Assembly (NCBI GenBank): GCA_002715505.1
Contig: PAZF01000004.1
Location: forward strand, 35,646-99,645
From: Candidatus Pelagibacterales bacterium
GTDB taxonomy: Bacteria; Pseudomonadota; Alphaproteobacteria; TMED109
Direction: 5' to 3'
Length of the DNA stretch: 64,000 nt
Shown here: one piece after another, positions 42,321-52,651 of the stretch
Numbering within the stretch: the first letter of the stretch is position 1
Layout: every line of letters begins with the position of its first letter
Translations under genes and position numbers: made by a program
Notes under the pieces: model-generated
What the model was told of the DNA's origin: nothing
Databases searched by the model: none
Seen by the model: the letters and a program-made list of their open reading frames with translations, nothing else

Positions 42321-42752
42321 TTAATTACTCTTAATTTTTTTACCAAATAATTCCATTTTATGATCAACCAAATTATAACCTAATTTTTTAGCAACTTTTT
42401 TTTGTAATTCTTCTATTTCTTCGTCTACGAATTCAATTATTTCTCCGCTCTCTATATCAATTAAATGATCATGATGCGAATCGGTTAGTTCTTCGTATCT
42501 AGCTCTTTTTCCTCCTAGCTCTATTCTATTAAGTACGTGGTTTTCCTCAAATAGTTTAATAGTTCTATAAACAGTAGCTAAACTAATTCTATTATCAATT
42601 TTATTAGCCCTAATAAAAACTTCATTGGCATCTGGGTGGTCGCTAGAGTCAGTTATCACTTTTGCAATAATTTTTCTTTGGTGAGTTAACTTTATCCCTT
42701 TATCTAAAAATGATTCCTCTATTCTAGAAGTTTGTTTTTTTTTTGCTATCAT
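42321..42752 (-). CDS. fur: Fur-family metal regulator
   Basis: KLTHQRKIIAKVI, ISLATVYRTIKLFEENHVLNRIELGGKRARYE, HHDHLIDIESGEIIEF. Confidence 0.85.
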   Translation of the reverse strand: MIAKKKQTSRIEESFLDKGIKLTHQRKIIAKVITDSSDHPDANEVFIRANKIDNRISLATVYRTIKLFEENHVLNRIELGGKRARYEELTDSHHDHLIDIESGEIIEFVDEEIEELQKKVAKKLGYNLVDHKMELFGKKIKSN

Positions 42753-42809
42753 TTTTTTAATATAATTATATTTTATTATATTATAATTAGTGGAAAGATT
42801 AAATAAAAA

Positions 42810-43028
42810 ATGTTTTTAGACTTAACAAATGATAAATGTCCTATTACTTTCGTAAAAACAAAAATTGCATTAGAAAAATTAAAAAAATCAGAGTTGCTTA
42901 CTGTGAGAATAAACTCAGGAGAAGAACTAGATAGTATGCCAAATAGCCTAGAAGAAATTGGGTATAAAATAATAGAAAAGAAAAAGCTTAGAAAAAATAT
43001 TGCTGAAATAATTATAAGGCAAATTTAA
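42810..43028 (+). CDS. TusA-family sulfurtransferase-like protein
   Basis: MFLDLTNDKCPITFVKTKIALEKLKKSELLTV. Confidence 0.8.
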   Translation: MFLDLTNDKCPITFVKTKIALEKLKKSELLTVRINSGEELDSMPNSLEEIGYKIIEKKKLRKNIAEIIIRQI

Positions 43029-43456
43029 GAGATTGATTTGATCATTATATATGCATCTTTTAAACCACTTGGAGTTTTATAATAATTTTTTCTGTTTCCT
43101 TCTATATTAAAACCAAATTTCTCGTACATTTTTATAGCAGGTATATTTTTCTTTGAAACTTCTAAAAGAATTTTTTTTGCTTTCTCTTGCTCGGCTTTTT
43201 TAAACAAGCTTCTTAATAATTCTGAAGCAATTCCTTTCCTTCTCTCTTTTCTATTCGTTGCCAAGGATAAAACCTCAAATTCATCAAAAATTTTTCTAGC
43301 AATTAAGTACCCTCCAGATTCTATTTTAGAAGAAAAAAAAAATACATTTTTGTTGCAGAAAAAGTTGGTAAAAAAATCTTTGCTCCATTTCTTACAATTA
43401 TCTTCTGAAACCGATAAGTATTTTTTATAAATTTTATTAATATTATTTTTTTGCAT
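43025..43456 (-). CDS. rimI: Ribosomal-protein-alanine N-acetyltransferase-like GNAT
   Basis: VLSLATNRKERRKGIASELLRSLFKKAEQEKAKKILLEVSKKNIPAIKMYEKFGF; beside tsaB. Confidence 0.85.
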   Translation of the reverse strand: MQKNNINKIYKKYLSVSEDNCKKWSKDFFTNFFCNKNVFFFSSKIESGGYLIARKIFDEFEVLSLATNRKERRKGIASELLRSLFKKAEQEKAKKILLEVSKKNIPAIKMYEKFGFNIEGNRKNYYKTPSGLKDAYIMIKSIS

Positions 43457-44090
43457 AATGTTCTTTTATGTATATAGGTTCAAGTTCCTTATATTCATAT
43501 GATTCTAAATTTTTTTCATTTTTTTTTATTATACTCTTTATGCCTAAACAACCTGGTATACATAAATAGTAATTTTTAATTTTCAGAGTATTTAAAAAGT
43601 TTCCTACTTTGATCATTTTATCTTTATAATTACTTTCTTTTAATTCTTTTTCTGTAATCATTTGGTTGTCTTTATTTTTATTATTACTATCAAATATTTT
43701 TTTATAGAATTGATTCCCGGGACCTTTTATCAAAACCTCAATATCTTTATGATTTTTATTTTTTTTACTTTCAAGAAATTGGTAAAGAATAGAATCAAAA
43801 TTAGAGTAACCTATGATTTTTGCTCCAGTGGATAATGATAAAGCCTTAGCTGCAGAAATTCCAATTCGTATACCTGTAAACGATCCTGGTCCTAATGAAA
43901 CTAAAATGAAATCAATGTCATTGAATTTTATTTTAGCTTCATTAATCAAATCATCTAGTAATTTATTTATGTCTTCTTCGATACTTCTAGGAGCATCTAT
44001 AAGTTTTGAAAAAAAGGTATTGTCTCTTAATATTGAAAGAAAAATTCTTCCTAGCGAAGTTTCTATTGTTAAAATATTTTTGTATTTCAT
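43443..44090 (-). CDS. tsaB: tRNA threonylcarbamoyladenosine biosynthesis protein TsaB
   Basis: ILTIETSLGRIFLSI, SLGPGSFTGIRIGISAAKAL. Confidence 0.92.
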   Translation of the reverse strand: MKYKNILTIETSLGRIFLSILRDNTFFSKLIDAPRSIEEDINKLLDDLINEAKIKFNDIDFILVSLGPGSFTGIRIGISAAKALSLSTGAKIIGYSNFDSILYQFLESKKNKNHKDIEVLIKGPGNQFYKKIFDSNNKNKDNQMITEKELKESNYKDKMIKVGNFLNTLKIKNYYLCIPGCLGIKSIIKKNEKNLESYEYKELEPIYIKEHYAKK

Positions 44091-44117
44091 AATAATATTA
44101 TTAGAGTAAATAATATT

Positions 44118-44648
44118 ATGGCACTAATAGAAATAAAAAAAAATAAATTTGATATTGATATTGATCTACGCTACGCGACAAAAAATAATATAACAGGCAG
44201 AAAAATATTTAGAGAAGGAAAGTGCTTTTTAGAAAGTCTTGCAGCTGAAAAATTATTTTTTGCTTCTAAAATAGCAAAAGATTTTAATTGTAGATTAAAA
44301 ATTTTTGATGCATACAGACCACAATATGTTCAGGAAGCTTTATGGAAATTTTGTCCTGATCCGGATTTTTTAACTCACCCCAAAAAAGGATCACCTCATA
44401 CTAGAGGAGTGGCAGTAGATCTAACTCTAACTAAAAATAATGTTGATTTAGATATGGGAACAGATTTTGATGACTTTACCGAAAAAGCTTATCATCTTTC
44501 CAAAAATGTTTCCTTAGAATCAAGAAGAAATAGGTCACTTTTACTTTCCATAATGATCTTAGCTGGGTTTGATTTTTATGAGAAAGAGTGGTGGCATTAC
44601 CAACTTTATAATTCAAAAAATTTTTCCTTGATTAAGAATATTACTTAG
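44118..44648 (+). CDS. D-Ala-D-Ala dipeptidase (VanX/DdpX family)
   Basis: DIDLRYATKNNITG, IFDAYRPQYVQ, SPHTRGVAVDLTL, EWWHYQL zinc ligand motifs. Confidence 0.9.
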   Translation: MALIEIKKNKFDIDIDLRYATKNNITGRKIFREGKCFLESLAAEKLFFASKIAKDFNCRLKIFDAYRPQYVQEALWKFCPDPDFLTHPKKGSPHTRGVAVDLTLTKNNVDLDMGTDFDDFTEKAYHLSKNVSLESRRNRSLLLSIMILAGFDFYEKEWWHYQLYNSKNFSLIKNIT

Positions 44649-45207
44649 ACTGAAGTTCTACAACTTCTTTAACATCAGGAATATAATGCTTAAGCATATT
44701 TTCAATACCCATTTTCAAAGTTGCGGTAGATGAAGGGCATCCTGAACAACTTCCCTTTAACTCGAGAGTGACAACACCATTTTCAAAGCTATGAAATGTA
44801 ATATCTCCTCCATGGCTAGCTACTACTGGCTTTACTTTTGTCTCTAATAAATTAACAATTTCTCTTTCTGCTGGGTCGTCTATTTTTTTCTTAGCTTTTT
44901 TATTATCATTATCACTTGCTTTTTCTTCAAATGGTATGTTTTTTTTCTGTAAAACAGTTCCAATTTTTGCTGTCAAAATAGTCTTTAAAACCTTCCAGTC
45001 CTCTTTTTCTGATTTTGATATAGAAATAAATTCTGCATTCAACAAAACATCAGTAACTCCTTGAATAGCAAATATTGTTTTTAGCAATTCTGAATTTTCA
45101 AAGTTATCTGTTGATTTAAATAGCTTGGTCCCCTCAAAATCTATATTTTTTTCTGGAATAAACTTTAAAGTATTAGGATTAGGTGTTTCTTCTATTCTTA
45201 AAAACAT
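44641..45207 (-). CDS. NifU-family scaffold protein
   Basis: MFLRIEETPNPNTLKFIPEK; HGGDITFHSFENGVVTLELKGSCSGCPSSTATLKMGIE; start moved to internal Met relative to ORF track (45231). Confidence 0.92.
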   Translation of the reverse strand: MFLRIEETPNPNTLKFIPEKNIDFEGTKLFKSTDNFENSELLKTIFAIQGVTDVLLNAEFISISKSEKEDWKVLKTILTAKIGTVLQKKNIPFEEKASDNDNKKAKKKIDDPAEREIVNLLETKVKPVVASHGGDITFHSFENGVVTLELKGSCSGCPSSTATLKMGIENMLKHYIPDVKEVVELQSK

Positions 45208-45676
45208 AATTATTATAATTATCAGGAACAATGGTAATTGGCAAGTTTAACTTTTTTCTAAAGCTTCCTGTCAAAGAGTTAATAATTTTATTAGTATCAT
45301 TACCCTCTAGAGCTAATCCAAGAATCAAGTTTTTAACTTTATATCTTTTATTATTTAAAACCTTGAAAATTGTATCTACCTTATCCCCTCTTTTTATTAT
45401 TTTTTTTACTTTAAATTTATAATTCTTTTTAATTTCAGATTGATGGTGTTCTAATAATTCCTTAGCCTTTGATTTTTGTTCCTCTAACATGATTGTTTCA
45501 ACACCCTTCCAATGTCTAAAATTGGCTACTTCTATAATATATAATAAAATTAAACTTATTTTTTGTTTATTCGCATTTGTACAAGCATAGTCAAGTGCTG
45601 AGTAAAATTCATTAGACTCATCTACACAAACAAGAAAATATTCGTTATCTATTTTTTTATCAATATTTTTAGGCAT
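45179..45676 (-). CDS. Universal stress protein family protein
   Basis: FLVCVDESNEFYSALDYACTNA; LILGLALEG; RKKLNLPITIVPD. Confidence 0.82.
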   Translation of the reverse strand: MPKNIDKKIDNEYFLVCVDESNEFYSALDYACTNANKQKISLILLYIIEVANFRHWKGVETIMLEEQKSKAKELLEHHQSEIKKNYKFKVKKIIKRGDKVDTIFKVLNNKRYKVKNLILGLALEGNDTNKIINSLTGSFRKKLNLPITIVPDNYNNYVFKNRRNT

Positions 45677-46412
45677 TTATTCTCCTTATTAATTCATTTA
45701 CTAAAAAACCAAAAAGCATGGCCATTAAAACTGCAAAGGCTCCATAAATCAAACTATTTTTAGTAGCGAATAAATACACTTTTTCTCCTAAACCTGATTT
45801 AGAAACATTTATAAAAGAACGCTTCGAACCTACTACTTTTTCTTCATTTAATAGCAAAGTATCCACAATATAGGTTCCTTCTGATATATCAGAAGGAAAA
45901 GAAATTTCTGTCTTAAATAAACGATTATCTATAATCTCAATCTTTCCATGTGAAGAATTATAATTTCCAATTTTTTTCATACTTTGAATTATACCCTCTC
46001 TCCACTCTAACCTTCCCTCATCTTCTATTTCCTCTGCACCTTCAAATCTTAAATTATTCAAACCTATTTGATTAATCTTCAAAAAAGAGTCGTTTTTAAT
46101 TTGGTTTAATGGCTTGCTAGAAGCAACAAAATAATAAGTAGGAACATCAGAAAAAATTCTTGATTTAGAATTGATCCATAACCAAATTTTTTTTTCTTTT
46201 TTTAATACTTTTATTTTTTTTCTAGGCCCAGTGACTATAATAACTAAATCTCCTGGTGTATCTAATGCTCCAAAGTAAGAAAGCTTTTCTCCAGTGAAAC
46301 CAACATCCATATAAATTTGATTATCAAGAAACTCTGCTATTAAATTTTCTTTACCAATAGTTTTTTTATACGATAAATTTAGTAAAATCAGGAAAACAAT
46401 AAATAATTTCAT
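45669..46412 (-). CDS. TIGR02186-type predicted transmembrane protein
   Basis: Signal peptide, YMDVGFTGEKLSYFGALDTPGDLVIIVTGP, C-terminal TM; coupled to TauE gene. Confidence 0.75.
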   Translation of the reverse strand: MKLFIVFLILLNLSYKKTIGKENLIAEFLDNQIYMDVGFTGEKLSYFGALDTPGDLVIIVTGPRKKIKVLKKEKKIWLWINSKSRIFSDVPTYYFVASSKPLNQIKNDSFLKINQIGLNNLRFEGAEEIEDEGRLEWREGIIQSMKKIGNYNSSHGKIEIIDNRLFKTEISFPSDISEGTYIVDTLLLNEEKVVGSKRSFINVSKSGLGEKVYLFATKNSLIYGAFAVLMAMLFGFLVNELIRRINA

Positions 46413-47317
46413 CTTATAAACTCTATTGTATAAAGTAAATTAGGGTCAATGAGTAATTTGGAGAGAAGAAAAATACATAAAGAAAAAATTAAAATTCCTA
46501 ATAACAACCTAATAATCTCACCCGATATTTTTTGAACTATAAAAGCCCCTGCCTGTACTCCAAAAACCCCTCCAAAAAGTAAAAAGGAAGATAATATTAC
46601 ATCTACAGTTTGATTAACATGGGCATGCATAATTGTAGAAACTATTGAAACAAATAATACTTGCATTAAAGAAGTACCAATTACAACTTGTGTTGACATT
46701 CCTAAAATATAAATCATGGCAGGAACCAAAATAAAGCCACCTCCTACTCCTAAAATAGATGCTAGTATTCCTATAAAAAAACTAATTAAAAAAGGTGGAA
46801 TCACACTGATATATAATTTAGATCTTCTAAATTTTATTCTAAATGGAAGTCCGTGAAACCAACCATGATCATGAAGTTTTATTAAATTTCCCAAAGCTTT
46901 ATTTTTTTTTGTTTTGAGGCTTTCAAATAGCATATAAATTCCTAATATGCCAAGGAATAGAATGTAGGCAAAAGCAATTACCTCTTCTAGCCTTCCTATT
47001 GTAGATAAATATTTAAAAATATATACACCTAGTACAGAACCTACTCCACCTCCTGATATCATTATAGACCCCATTCTAAGATCTACAAATTTTCTTCTAA
47101 AATAAGTTAAAAAACCTGTTAGGGAAGATCCTACTATATGATTTGCCTCACTTCCTACTGCTACTGCAGGGGGTATACCGCTAACTATTAATATAGGGGT
47201 TGTTAAAAATCCTCCTCCTACTCCAAACATTCCTGATAAAATGCCAGCTAGAAAACCTATAGTGAGTAAAAAAAATAAGTTTTGTGATGTTTCAGCAATT
47301 GGTAAATATATTTCCAA
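46409..47317 (-). CDS. TauE/SafE-family membrane transporter
   Basis: GMFGVGGGFLTTPILI and ILGVGGGFILVPAMIYILG duplicated motifs. Confidence 0.92.
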   Translation of the reverse strand: MEIYLPIAETSQNLFFLLTIGFLAGILSGMFGVGGGFLTTPILIVSGIPPAVAVGSEANHIVGSSLTGFLTYFRRKFVDLRMGSIMISGGGVGSVLGVYIFKYLSTIGRLEEVIAFAYILFLGILGIYMLFESLKTKKNKALGNLIKLHDHGWFHGLPFRIKFRRSKLYISVIPPFLISFFIGILASILGVGGGFILVPAMIYILGMSTQVVIGTSLMQVLFVSIVSTIMHAHVNQTVDVILSSFLLFGGVFGVQAGAFIVQKISGEIIRLLLGILIFSLCIFLLSKLLIDPNLLYTIEFIR

Positions 47318-47329
47318 AATAATTTCTTT

Positions 47330-48361
47330 TTAGTTAAGTCCTATGATGTTTTTAATTTCAAATAAATTTTTCTTTGAATCTTCGTCAGCTATCTCTGCAC
47401 CTTCTTTTAAAATTGACTCTAAGTATGATGAATCTTGCATCATCTTTTTCATCTCTTTTCCTATAGGAGCTATTTTATTAATTAAACTATCTGCTAAACT
47501 TTCCTTCAAATTACTAAAGTTTTTTCCCATGAATTTTTCAATTATATCTCTTTTAGTCTTATTCTCGGTAGCGCAAAAAATATTAATTAAATTAACAGCT
47601 TCTGGTCTGTTGCAAATCACTTCACTTTTAAACTCTCCTTTATCGTCTAAAGATTTCAGGTCCATAATGCTACCGCTGTCAGTTTTAGCTTTTCTAATTT
47701 TTTTTCTTATAATGTCTGCTTCGTCGACTAAATTTATTCTAGAGTATTCTGAGTCATCAGATTTAGACATTTTTTTATTACCATCTCTAAGGCTCATAAC
47801 TCTAGTAGCGCCTCCAAAAATTAGAGGTTTTATTTCAGGAAAAAAATTTACTCCGTAATCATAATTAAATTTATTTGCTATATCCCTGGCGAGTTCTAAA
47901 TGTTGTTTTTGATCATCTCCTACAGGAACTAATGTAGATTTATAAGATAAAATATCTGAAGCCATCAAAACAGGATATGCGTAAAGCCCTACAGAAACCT
48001 GTTCTCTATTCTTCCCAGCCTTCTCCTTAAATTGCGTCATTCTATTGAGCCATCCTATTCTACATATGCAATTAAGTATCCATGCTAATTCAGCATGAGA
48101 AGATACCCTAGATTGATTAAATATAATACTTTTAGTTGGATTAATTCCTGACGCTATAAATGCAGCGGCTGTTTCTAAAGTATCGTTTTTTAACTTTTTA
48201 GGATTCTGCCATACTGTGATGGCATGAAGATCTACTACACAATAATAAGATTTTATAATATTTTTTCTTTTTTGAATTTCTACAAAATTTTTAATAGCTC
48301 CTAAATAGTTCCCTATATGCAAATTTCCTGTAGGTTGTACTCCGGAAAAAATACGATCCAA
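47330..48361 (-). CDS. trpS: Tryptophanyl-tRNA synthetase
   Basis: [31 protein letters not shown]. Confidence 0.98.
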   Translation of the reverse strand: MDRIFSGVQPTGNLHIGNYLGAIKNFVEIQKRKNIIKSYYCVVDLHAITVWQNPKKLKNDTLETAAAFIASGINPTKSIIFNQSRVSSHAELAWILNCICRIGWLNRMTQFKEKAGKNREQVSVGLYAYPVLMASDILSYKSTLVPVGDDQKQHLELARDIANKFNYDYGVNFFPEIKPLIFGGATRVMSLRDGNKKMSKSDDSEYSRINLVDEADIIRKKIRKAKTDSGSIMDLKSLDDKGEFKSEVICNRPEAVNLINIFCATENKTKRDIIEKFMGKNFSNLKESLADSLINKIAPIGKEMKKMMQDSSYLESILKEGAEIADEDSKKNLFEIKNIIGLN

Positions 48362-48365
48362 TTGA

Positions 48366-49937
48366 TCACTCCTTAAACATATTAAATAACTGTCTTTTAC
48401 TTAAATCTTTTATACTAAGAATTCTAAAAATTATACAAAATAAAATAAAAGTGATAATAGAAAATATAATTAAATAAGTTAAAAGTAAAATTTTTTTAAA
48501 AATATTTGATGTTGACAATAAGTCAAAAAATAAAATCGAATACTCCAAACCATGCACTACATTTAAAGTTATTATAAATACCAAAAATAATTTTAAAGAT
48601 TTTTTGAAAAATGAAAAATCTATCCTCCAATATCCCCTTTTGTGAATAAAAATGTATAAGAAAATAGCATTAATCCAGCTAGAAATACTCAACGCTAAAG
48701 CTATACCTAAATGCCCTAAATTATCTATTAAAATATAAATTATAATAAAATTTAATATCATAGAAAAAAAAGAAATTCTAAAGGGGGTTTTTGTATCCTG
48801 GTGAGAAAAATAAATAGTAGAAAATATTTTTATTAAACCAAATGCAGGAAGACCGAAGGAATACATTATAATTGCTTCACTTGTTGCCTTAACGTCTCCA
48901 TATCCAAATTGACCCCTTCTAAACAAAATATCTATTATTAAGTCAGACAAAACTAATAAACCTATGCAACTTAAAAAAGAAATACCAAATATTATCTCTA
49001 TTGCCTTTTCTATTTGTTGTTTAAATTTAGTTGAGTCTTTCTGAAAAGTTGGGCTTGAAAGGCTAGTTAATAATATCGTAGAAATAGAGATTATAAATAT
49101 TCCTAGTGGAAGCTGCACAATTCTATCAGCATAATAAAGCCAAGAGATTGCTCCAGGAATTGAAGAGGCAAAGATAACTCCTACAAATTGATTTATTTGA
49201 ACAACCCCTCCTGCCAGCAGATTAGGAAATAATAATTTAAAAAATTTTTTAATATCTTTCGATAATTTCGGTTTTGTTATAATTAAGTTGATTTTTAAAT
49301 GTCTAGTCCAAAAAAATATTAAAAAAAATTGTGTAAATCCTGCAAATAAAACTGATAAAGACAAAACCACACCTATGTTTAAAGATTTGTAAAACGCTAA
49401 AACCATTCCTAAAACCATAAAAAAATTTAATACTATAGGTAGGAATGCAGACATTAGAAAACGCCTGTTAGCATTTAAAAGCGCTCCTAAAAAAGAACTA
49501 GCTGAAATAAAAAGCAAATAGGGAAACATTATCGACGCTAAGTAAACAGTTTTACTTTGCATTTCATATGAAAAATTAGGTGCTAAAAATCTTACTATTT
49601 CTAACATGAATAACTCACCAAGAGCCAATACAATTAGCAATATTATAATTAAAAAAAGAAATAAACTTCCACTAAACATCCTTAGCTCATTTTGATTTTT
49701 TTTATTAGAAATTACTAAATAAACTGGAATAAATGCATTATTTATTGCTCCTTCTGCGAATAATCTCCTAAAAAAATTTGGAATTCTAAATGCTAATAGA
49801 AAACTGTCAGCTAGCGGAGACGCTCCTAATAAAAAAGCAAAAAATAAATCTCTAATATACCCTATTATCCTACTAATAAGCGTTAGGAAACTCATTAAAC
49901 TAAAAGATTTAAAAAAGTTATTTGTTTTTTTTTTCAT
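48366..49937 (-). CDS. murJ: Lipid II flippase MurJ
   Basis: Multi-[53 protein letters not shown]. Confidence 0.96.
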   Translation of the reverse strand: MKKKTNNFFKSFSLMSFLTLISRIIGYIRDLFFAFLLGASPLADSFLLAFRIPNFFRRLFAEGAINNAFIPVYLVISNKKNQNELRMFSGSLFLFLIIILLIVLALGELFMLEIVRFLAPNFSYEMQSKTVYLASIMFPYLLFISASSFLGALLNANRRFLMSAFLPIVLNFFMVLGMVLAFYKSLNIGVVLSLSVLFAGFTQFFLIFFWTRHLKINLIITKPKLSKDIKKFFKLLFPNLLAGGVVQINQFVGVIFASSIPGAISWLYYADRIVQLPLGIFIISISTILLTSLSSPTFQKDSTKFKQQIEKAIEIIFGISFLSCIGLLVLSDLIIDILFRRGQFGYGDVKATSEAIIMYSFGLPAFGLIKIFSTIYFSHQDTKTPFRISFFSMILNFIIIYILIDNLGHLGIALALSISSWINAIFLYIFIHKRGYWRIDFSFFKKSLKLFLVFIITLNVVHGLEYSILFFDLLSTSNIFKKILLLTYLIIFSIITFILFCIIFRILSIKDLSKRQLFNMFKE

Positions 49938-49945
49938 AATTTTAC

Positions 49946-52591
49946 TTAGGTTTCCTTAAGCTTTTCTTGAATTTCTACTAATTTCTGGAAAGCTTCTAAA
50001 GGGCTTACTTCATTTATATCAATAGATTTTATTTCATTTATTATTTTAACTAGATTATTATCATCGAAAGTTTCTTTTTTATTTTTATTAAAGCTTAGCT
50101 TCAGTTGATTTGAAGTTTCCAAAAAGTCATGATCATTTTGTTCTAACTTAGATAATATATTTAAAGCCAAGTCTGTCACTTCTAAAGGCAAGCCTGCCAT
50201 TTTTCCTACTTGTATTCCATAAGAGCTTTCTGCTAGCCCCTTAATAATTTCATACAAAAAAATTAATTCTCCCTTCCATTCTTTTACTCTAAAAGTATTA
50301 AGGTCTAAACCCTTAAATTTCTTTTCTAAATTTGCTAACTCATTGTAATGAGTGGCAAATAGAACCTTACATTTAATTTTTTCTAATAAATATTCGCTTG
50401 TTGCCCAAGCTACAGAAATTCCATCAAAAGTAGATGTGCCTCTACCTATTTCATCTAAGATTACTAGAGACTTACTTGTTGCAGAATTTAATATGTTTGC
50501 TGTTTCTAACATTTCTACCATAAATGTTGAGTTCCCTTTAGCTAACTCATCACCAGATCCTACTCTACAAAAAAGTTTGTCGCATAGTCCTATTGTAACT
50601 TCTTTTGCAGGACAAAATCCTCCAGCCTGTGCCATTATTAAAATTATAGCATTTTGTCTTAAGAAAGTTGACTTGCCTGACATATTTGGTCCTGTTATTA
50701 ATTTAAAAAATTTATTTTCTTCTTCTTTTAATACACATGAGTTAGATATGAATTTTTCTGTATGTGACTTTTCAACTGAAGGATGCCGTCCATCAATTAC
50801 AGTAAAGTCCCTATTTTTTAACAAAGAGGGTCTTACTGCATTAAATTTTTTAGAATAGTTAGCCCAGCTTTGAGCAACATCTATTCTAGCTACTATGTCA
50901 CCTACCATCACTATTAATTCAGCATGTTCCTCTATTTTTTCTATTAGATAACTATAAATTTCATTTTCTTTTTTTAGAAAAAGAAAGTTAGCGTTTAAAA
51001 TTTTTTCTGATACTGCAATTAATTCTTCTGTCGTATATCTAAATGAATTTTTCAAAGTTTGCCTGTGAATATATCTTTGATCTTCATTTTTTAAAAGTTT
51101 GTGATTTGTTGCAGAAAGATCAATAAAATATCCTAAAAAATTATTGTATTTTATTTTTAAACCACTTATTCCTGTACAACTTTTTTCTTTCTGTTCTATC
51201 TCAACTATCAATGATTTACTATCATCTCTAATGTTTCTTATTTTATCTAATTCTTCATTGAAACCTTCTTTTATAAAATTTCCTTCTTTAATTTGAATAG
51301 GGATATTTTCCTTCAAAGCTGCTTTGAGCTTTTCTACAATTTGTGAAAGAGATTGATTTTTATATATTACCTTTACTAAATGAGTAAACGTTTCTAAAAA
51401 TTCGATTTCTTTTGACTTATTTTTAATGACATTAATTAAACTATCAAATTGTTCAAGGCCCTGCATAATACTTAATAGATCCCTGGGGCTTCCTCTTCTT
51501 AAAGAAAGTCTGTTAAATGATCTTGCAATATCAGATATTTTTTTAAGTTTCTCTTGCAAATCTGAATTAGTGAAATTATAGTTTTGAAAAAAAAATTCTA
51601 CTAAATTAAGTCTTTGATTTATTTCTTCAAAAGAATAAAGGGGGTTTTCCAGATCATTAGAAAGTTTTCTTTTTCCTGCAGAAGTATAAGTGTAATCCAC
51701 ACTATCTAAAAGTGCTCCTTCTTTTTCTCCATTAAGGGTTTTAACAATCTCAAGATTTCTTTTAGATGCATTATCTACTTCTAACAACATTTTTTCTTTT
51801 ATCTGAAGAGGAACTTTAAGATGTGGTAGTTTCCCATTTTGAGTATAGGAAATATAATTTAAAATTATAGACAATGATAAAAGCTCATTATTTGAAAACT
51901 CTTTATTAAAAAACTTTTCATTCTTATTATAATAAATTAAAACAGTTTTTTTTAACTCTTGATTATCTTGTATCTCAGAATTAAAAAAAGTTAATGAGGT
52001 GCCTTTAGGAAGACTATTTAAGAAGCTATTATCAAAAAATTTATCTGATATTAATACTTCGGAAGGGACTGTGCTTAAGTATATACCTAATAATTCTTTG
52101 AAATCTTTACAAATTGCGCTATTAACTTCACCTGTGGATATATCTACCCATGCAGCTGCATAATTATTTTTAAATGCTATTAATGACATTAGATAATTAT
52201 TACCTTTATCACCTAATTCAATTTCTTCAGTTAAAGTTCCAGGAGTAGCTATTCTAACTACTTTTCTTTCAATAATAGCATTATGTCCTCTTTTTTTACT
52301 TTCTTCGGGAGTTTCAGTTTGTTCACATATTGCTACTTTACAACCTGCTTTTAGCAACTTAGTTAAGTAACTATCACCTTGATGGAATGGAACTCCACAC
52401 ATTGGTATATCTTTTCCCTCTACTTGTCCTCTTTTGGTTAAGGTAATGCCTAGTATTTTTGATGATAATTCTGCATCCTCAAAAAATAGTTCGTAAAAGT
52501 CTCCAAGTCTAAAAAAAATTAAACAATCTTTATATTTATTTTTAATATCTAAATATTGTCTTAATAACGGTGTTAGCTTTCCTGTGGCCAT
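49946..52591 (-). CDS. mutS: DNA mismatch repair protein MutS
   Basis: FFRLGDFYELFFEDA, TGPNMSGKSTFLRQNA, LDEIGRGTSTFDG. Confidence 0.98.
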   Translation of the reverse strand: MATGKLTPLLRQYLDIKNKYKDCLIFFRLGDFYELFFEDAELSSKILGITLTKRGQVEGKDIPMCGVPFHQGDSYLTKLLKAGCKVAICEQTETPEESKKRGHNAIIERKVVRIATPGTLTEEIELGDKGNNYLMSLIAFKNNYAAAWVDISTGEVNSAICKDFKELLGIYLSTVPSEVLISDKFFDNSFLNSLPKGTSLTFFNSEIQDNQELKKTVLIYYNKNEKFFNKEFSNNELLSLSIILNYISYTQNGKLPHLKVPLQIKEKMLLEVDNASKRNLEIVKTLNGEKEGALLDSVDYTYTSAGKRKLSNDLENPLYSFEEINQRLNLVEFFFQNYNFTNSDLQEKLKKISDIARSFNRLSLRRGSPRDLLSIMQGLEQFDSLINVIKNKSKEIEFLETFTHLVKVIYKNQSLSQIVEKLKAALKENIPIQIKEGNFIKEGFNEELDKIRNIRDDSKSLIVEIEQKEKSCTGISGLKIKYNNFLGYFIDLSATNHKLLKNEDQRYIHRQTLKNSFRYTTEELIAVSEKILNANFLFLKKENEIYSYLIEKIEEHAELIVMVGDIVARIDVAQSWANYSKKFNAVRPSLLKNRDFTVIDGRHPSVEKSHTEKFISNSCVLKEEENKFFKLITGPNMSGKSTFLRQNAIILIMAQAGGFCPAKEVTIGLCDKLFCRVGSGDELAKGNSTFMVEMLETANILNSATSKSLVILDEIGRGTSTFDGISVAWATSEYLLEKIKCKVLFATHYNELANLEKKFKGLDLNTFRVKEWKGELIFLYEIIKGLAESSYGIQVGKMAGLPLEVTDLALNILSKLEQNDHDFLETSNQLKLSFNKNKKETFDDNNLVKIINEIKSIDINEVSPLEAFQKLVEIQEKLKET

Positions 52592-52651
52592 TTTACTAAT
52601 TTTCTTTACCCTAATTTAAAAAGATACTATATTAAAATTATAATAAATAAA

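Noticed and set aside
44150-44166. Short tandem GATATT repeat
   Set aside because: Only about 2.5 units, encodes DIDID within the VanX-like protein; normal coding sequence.
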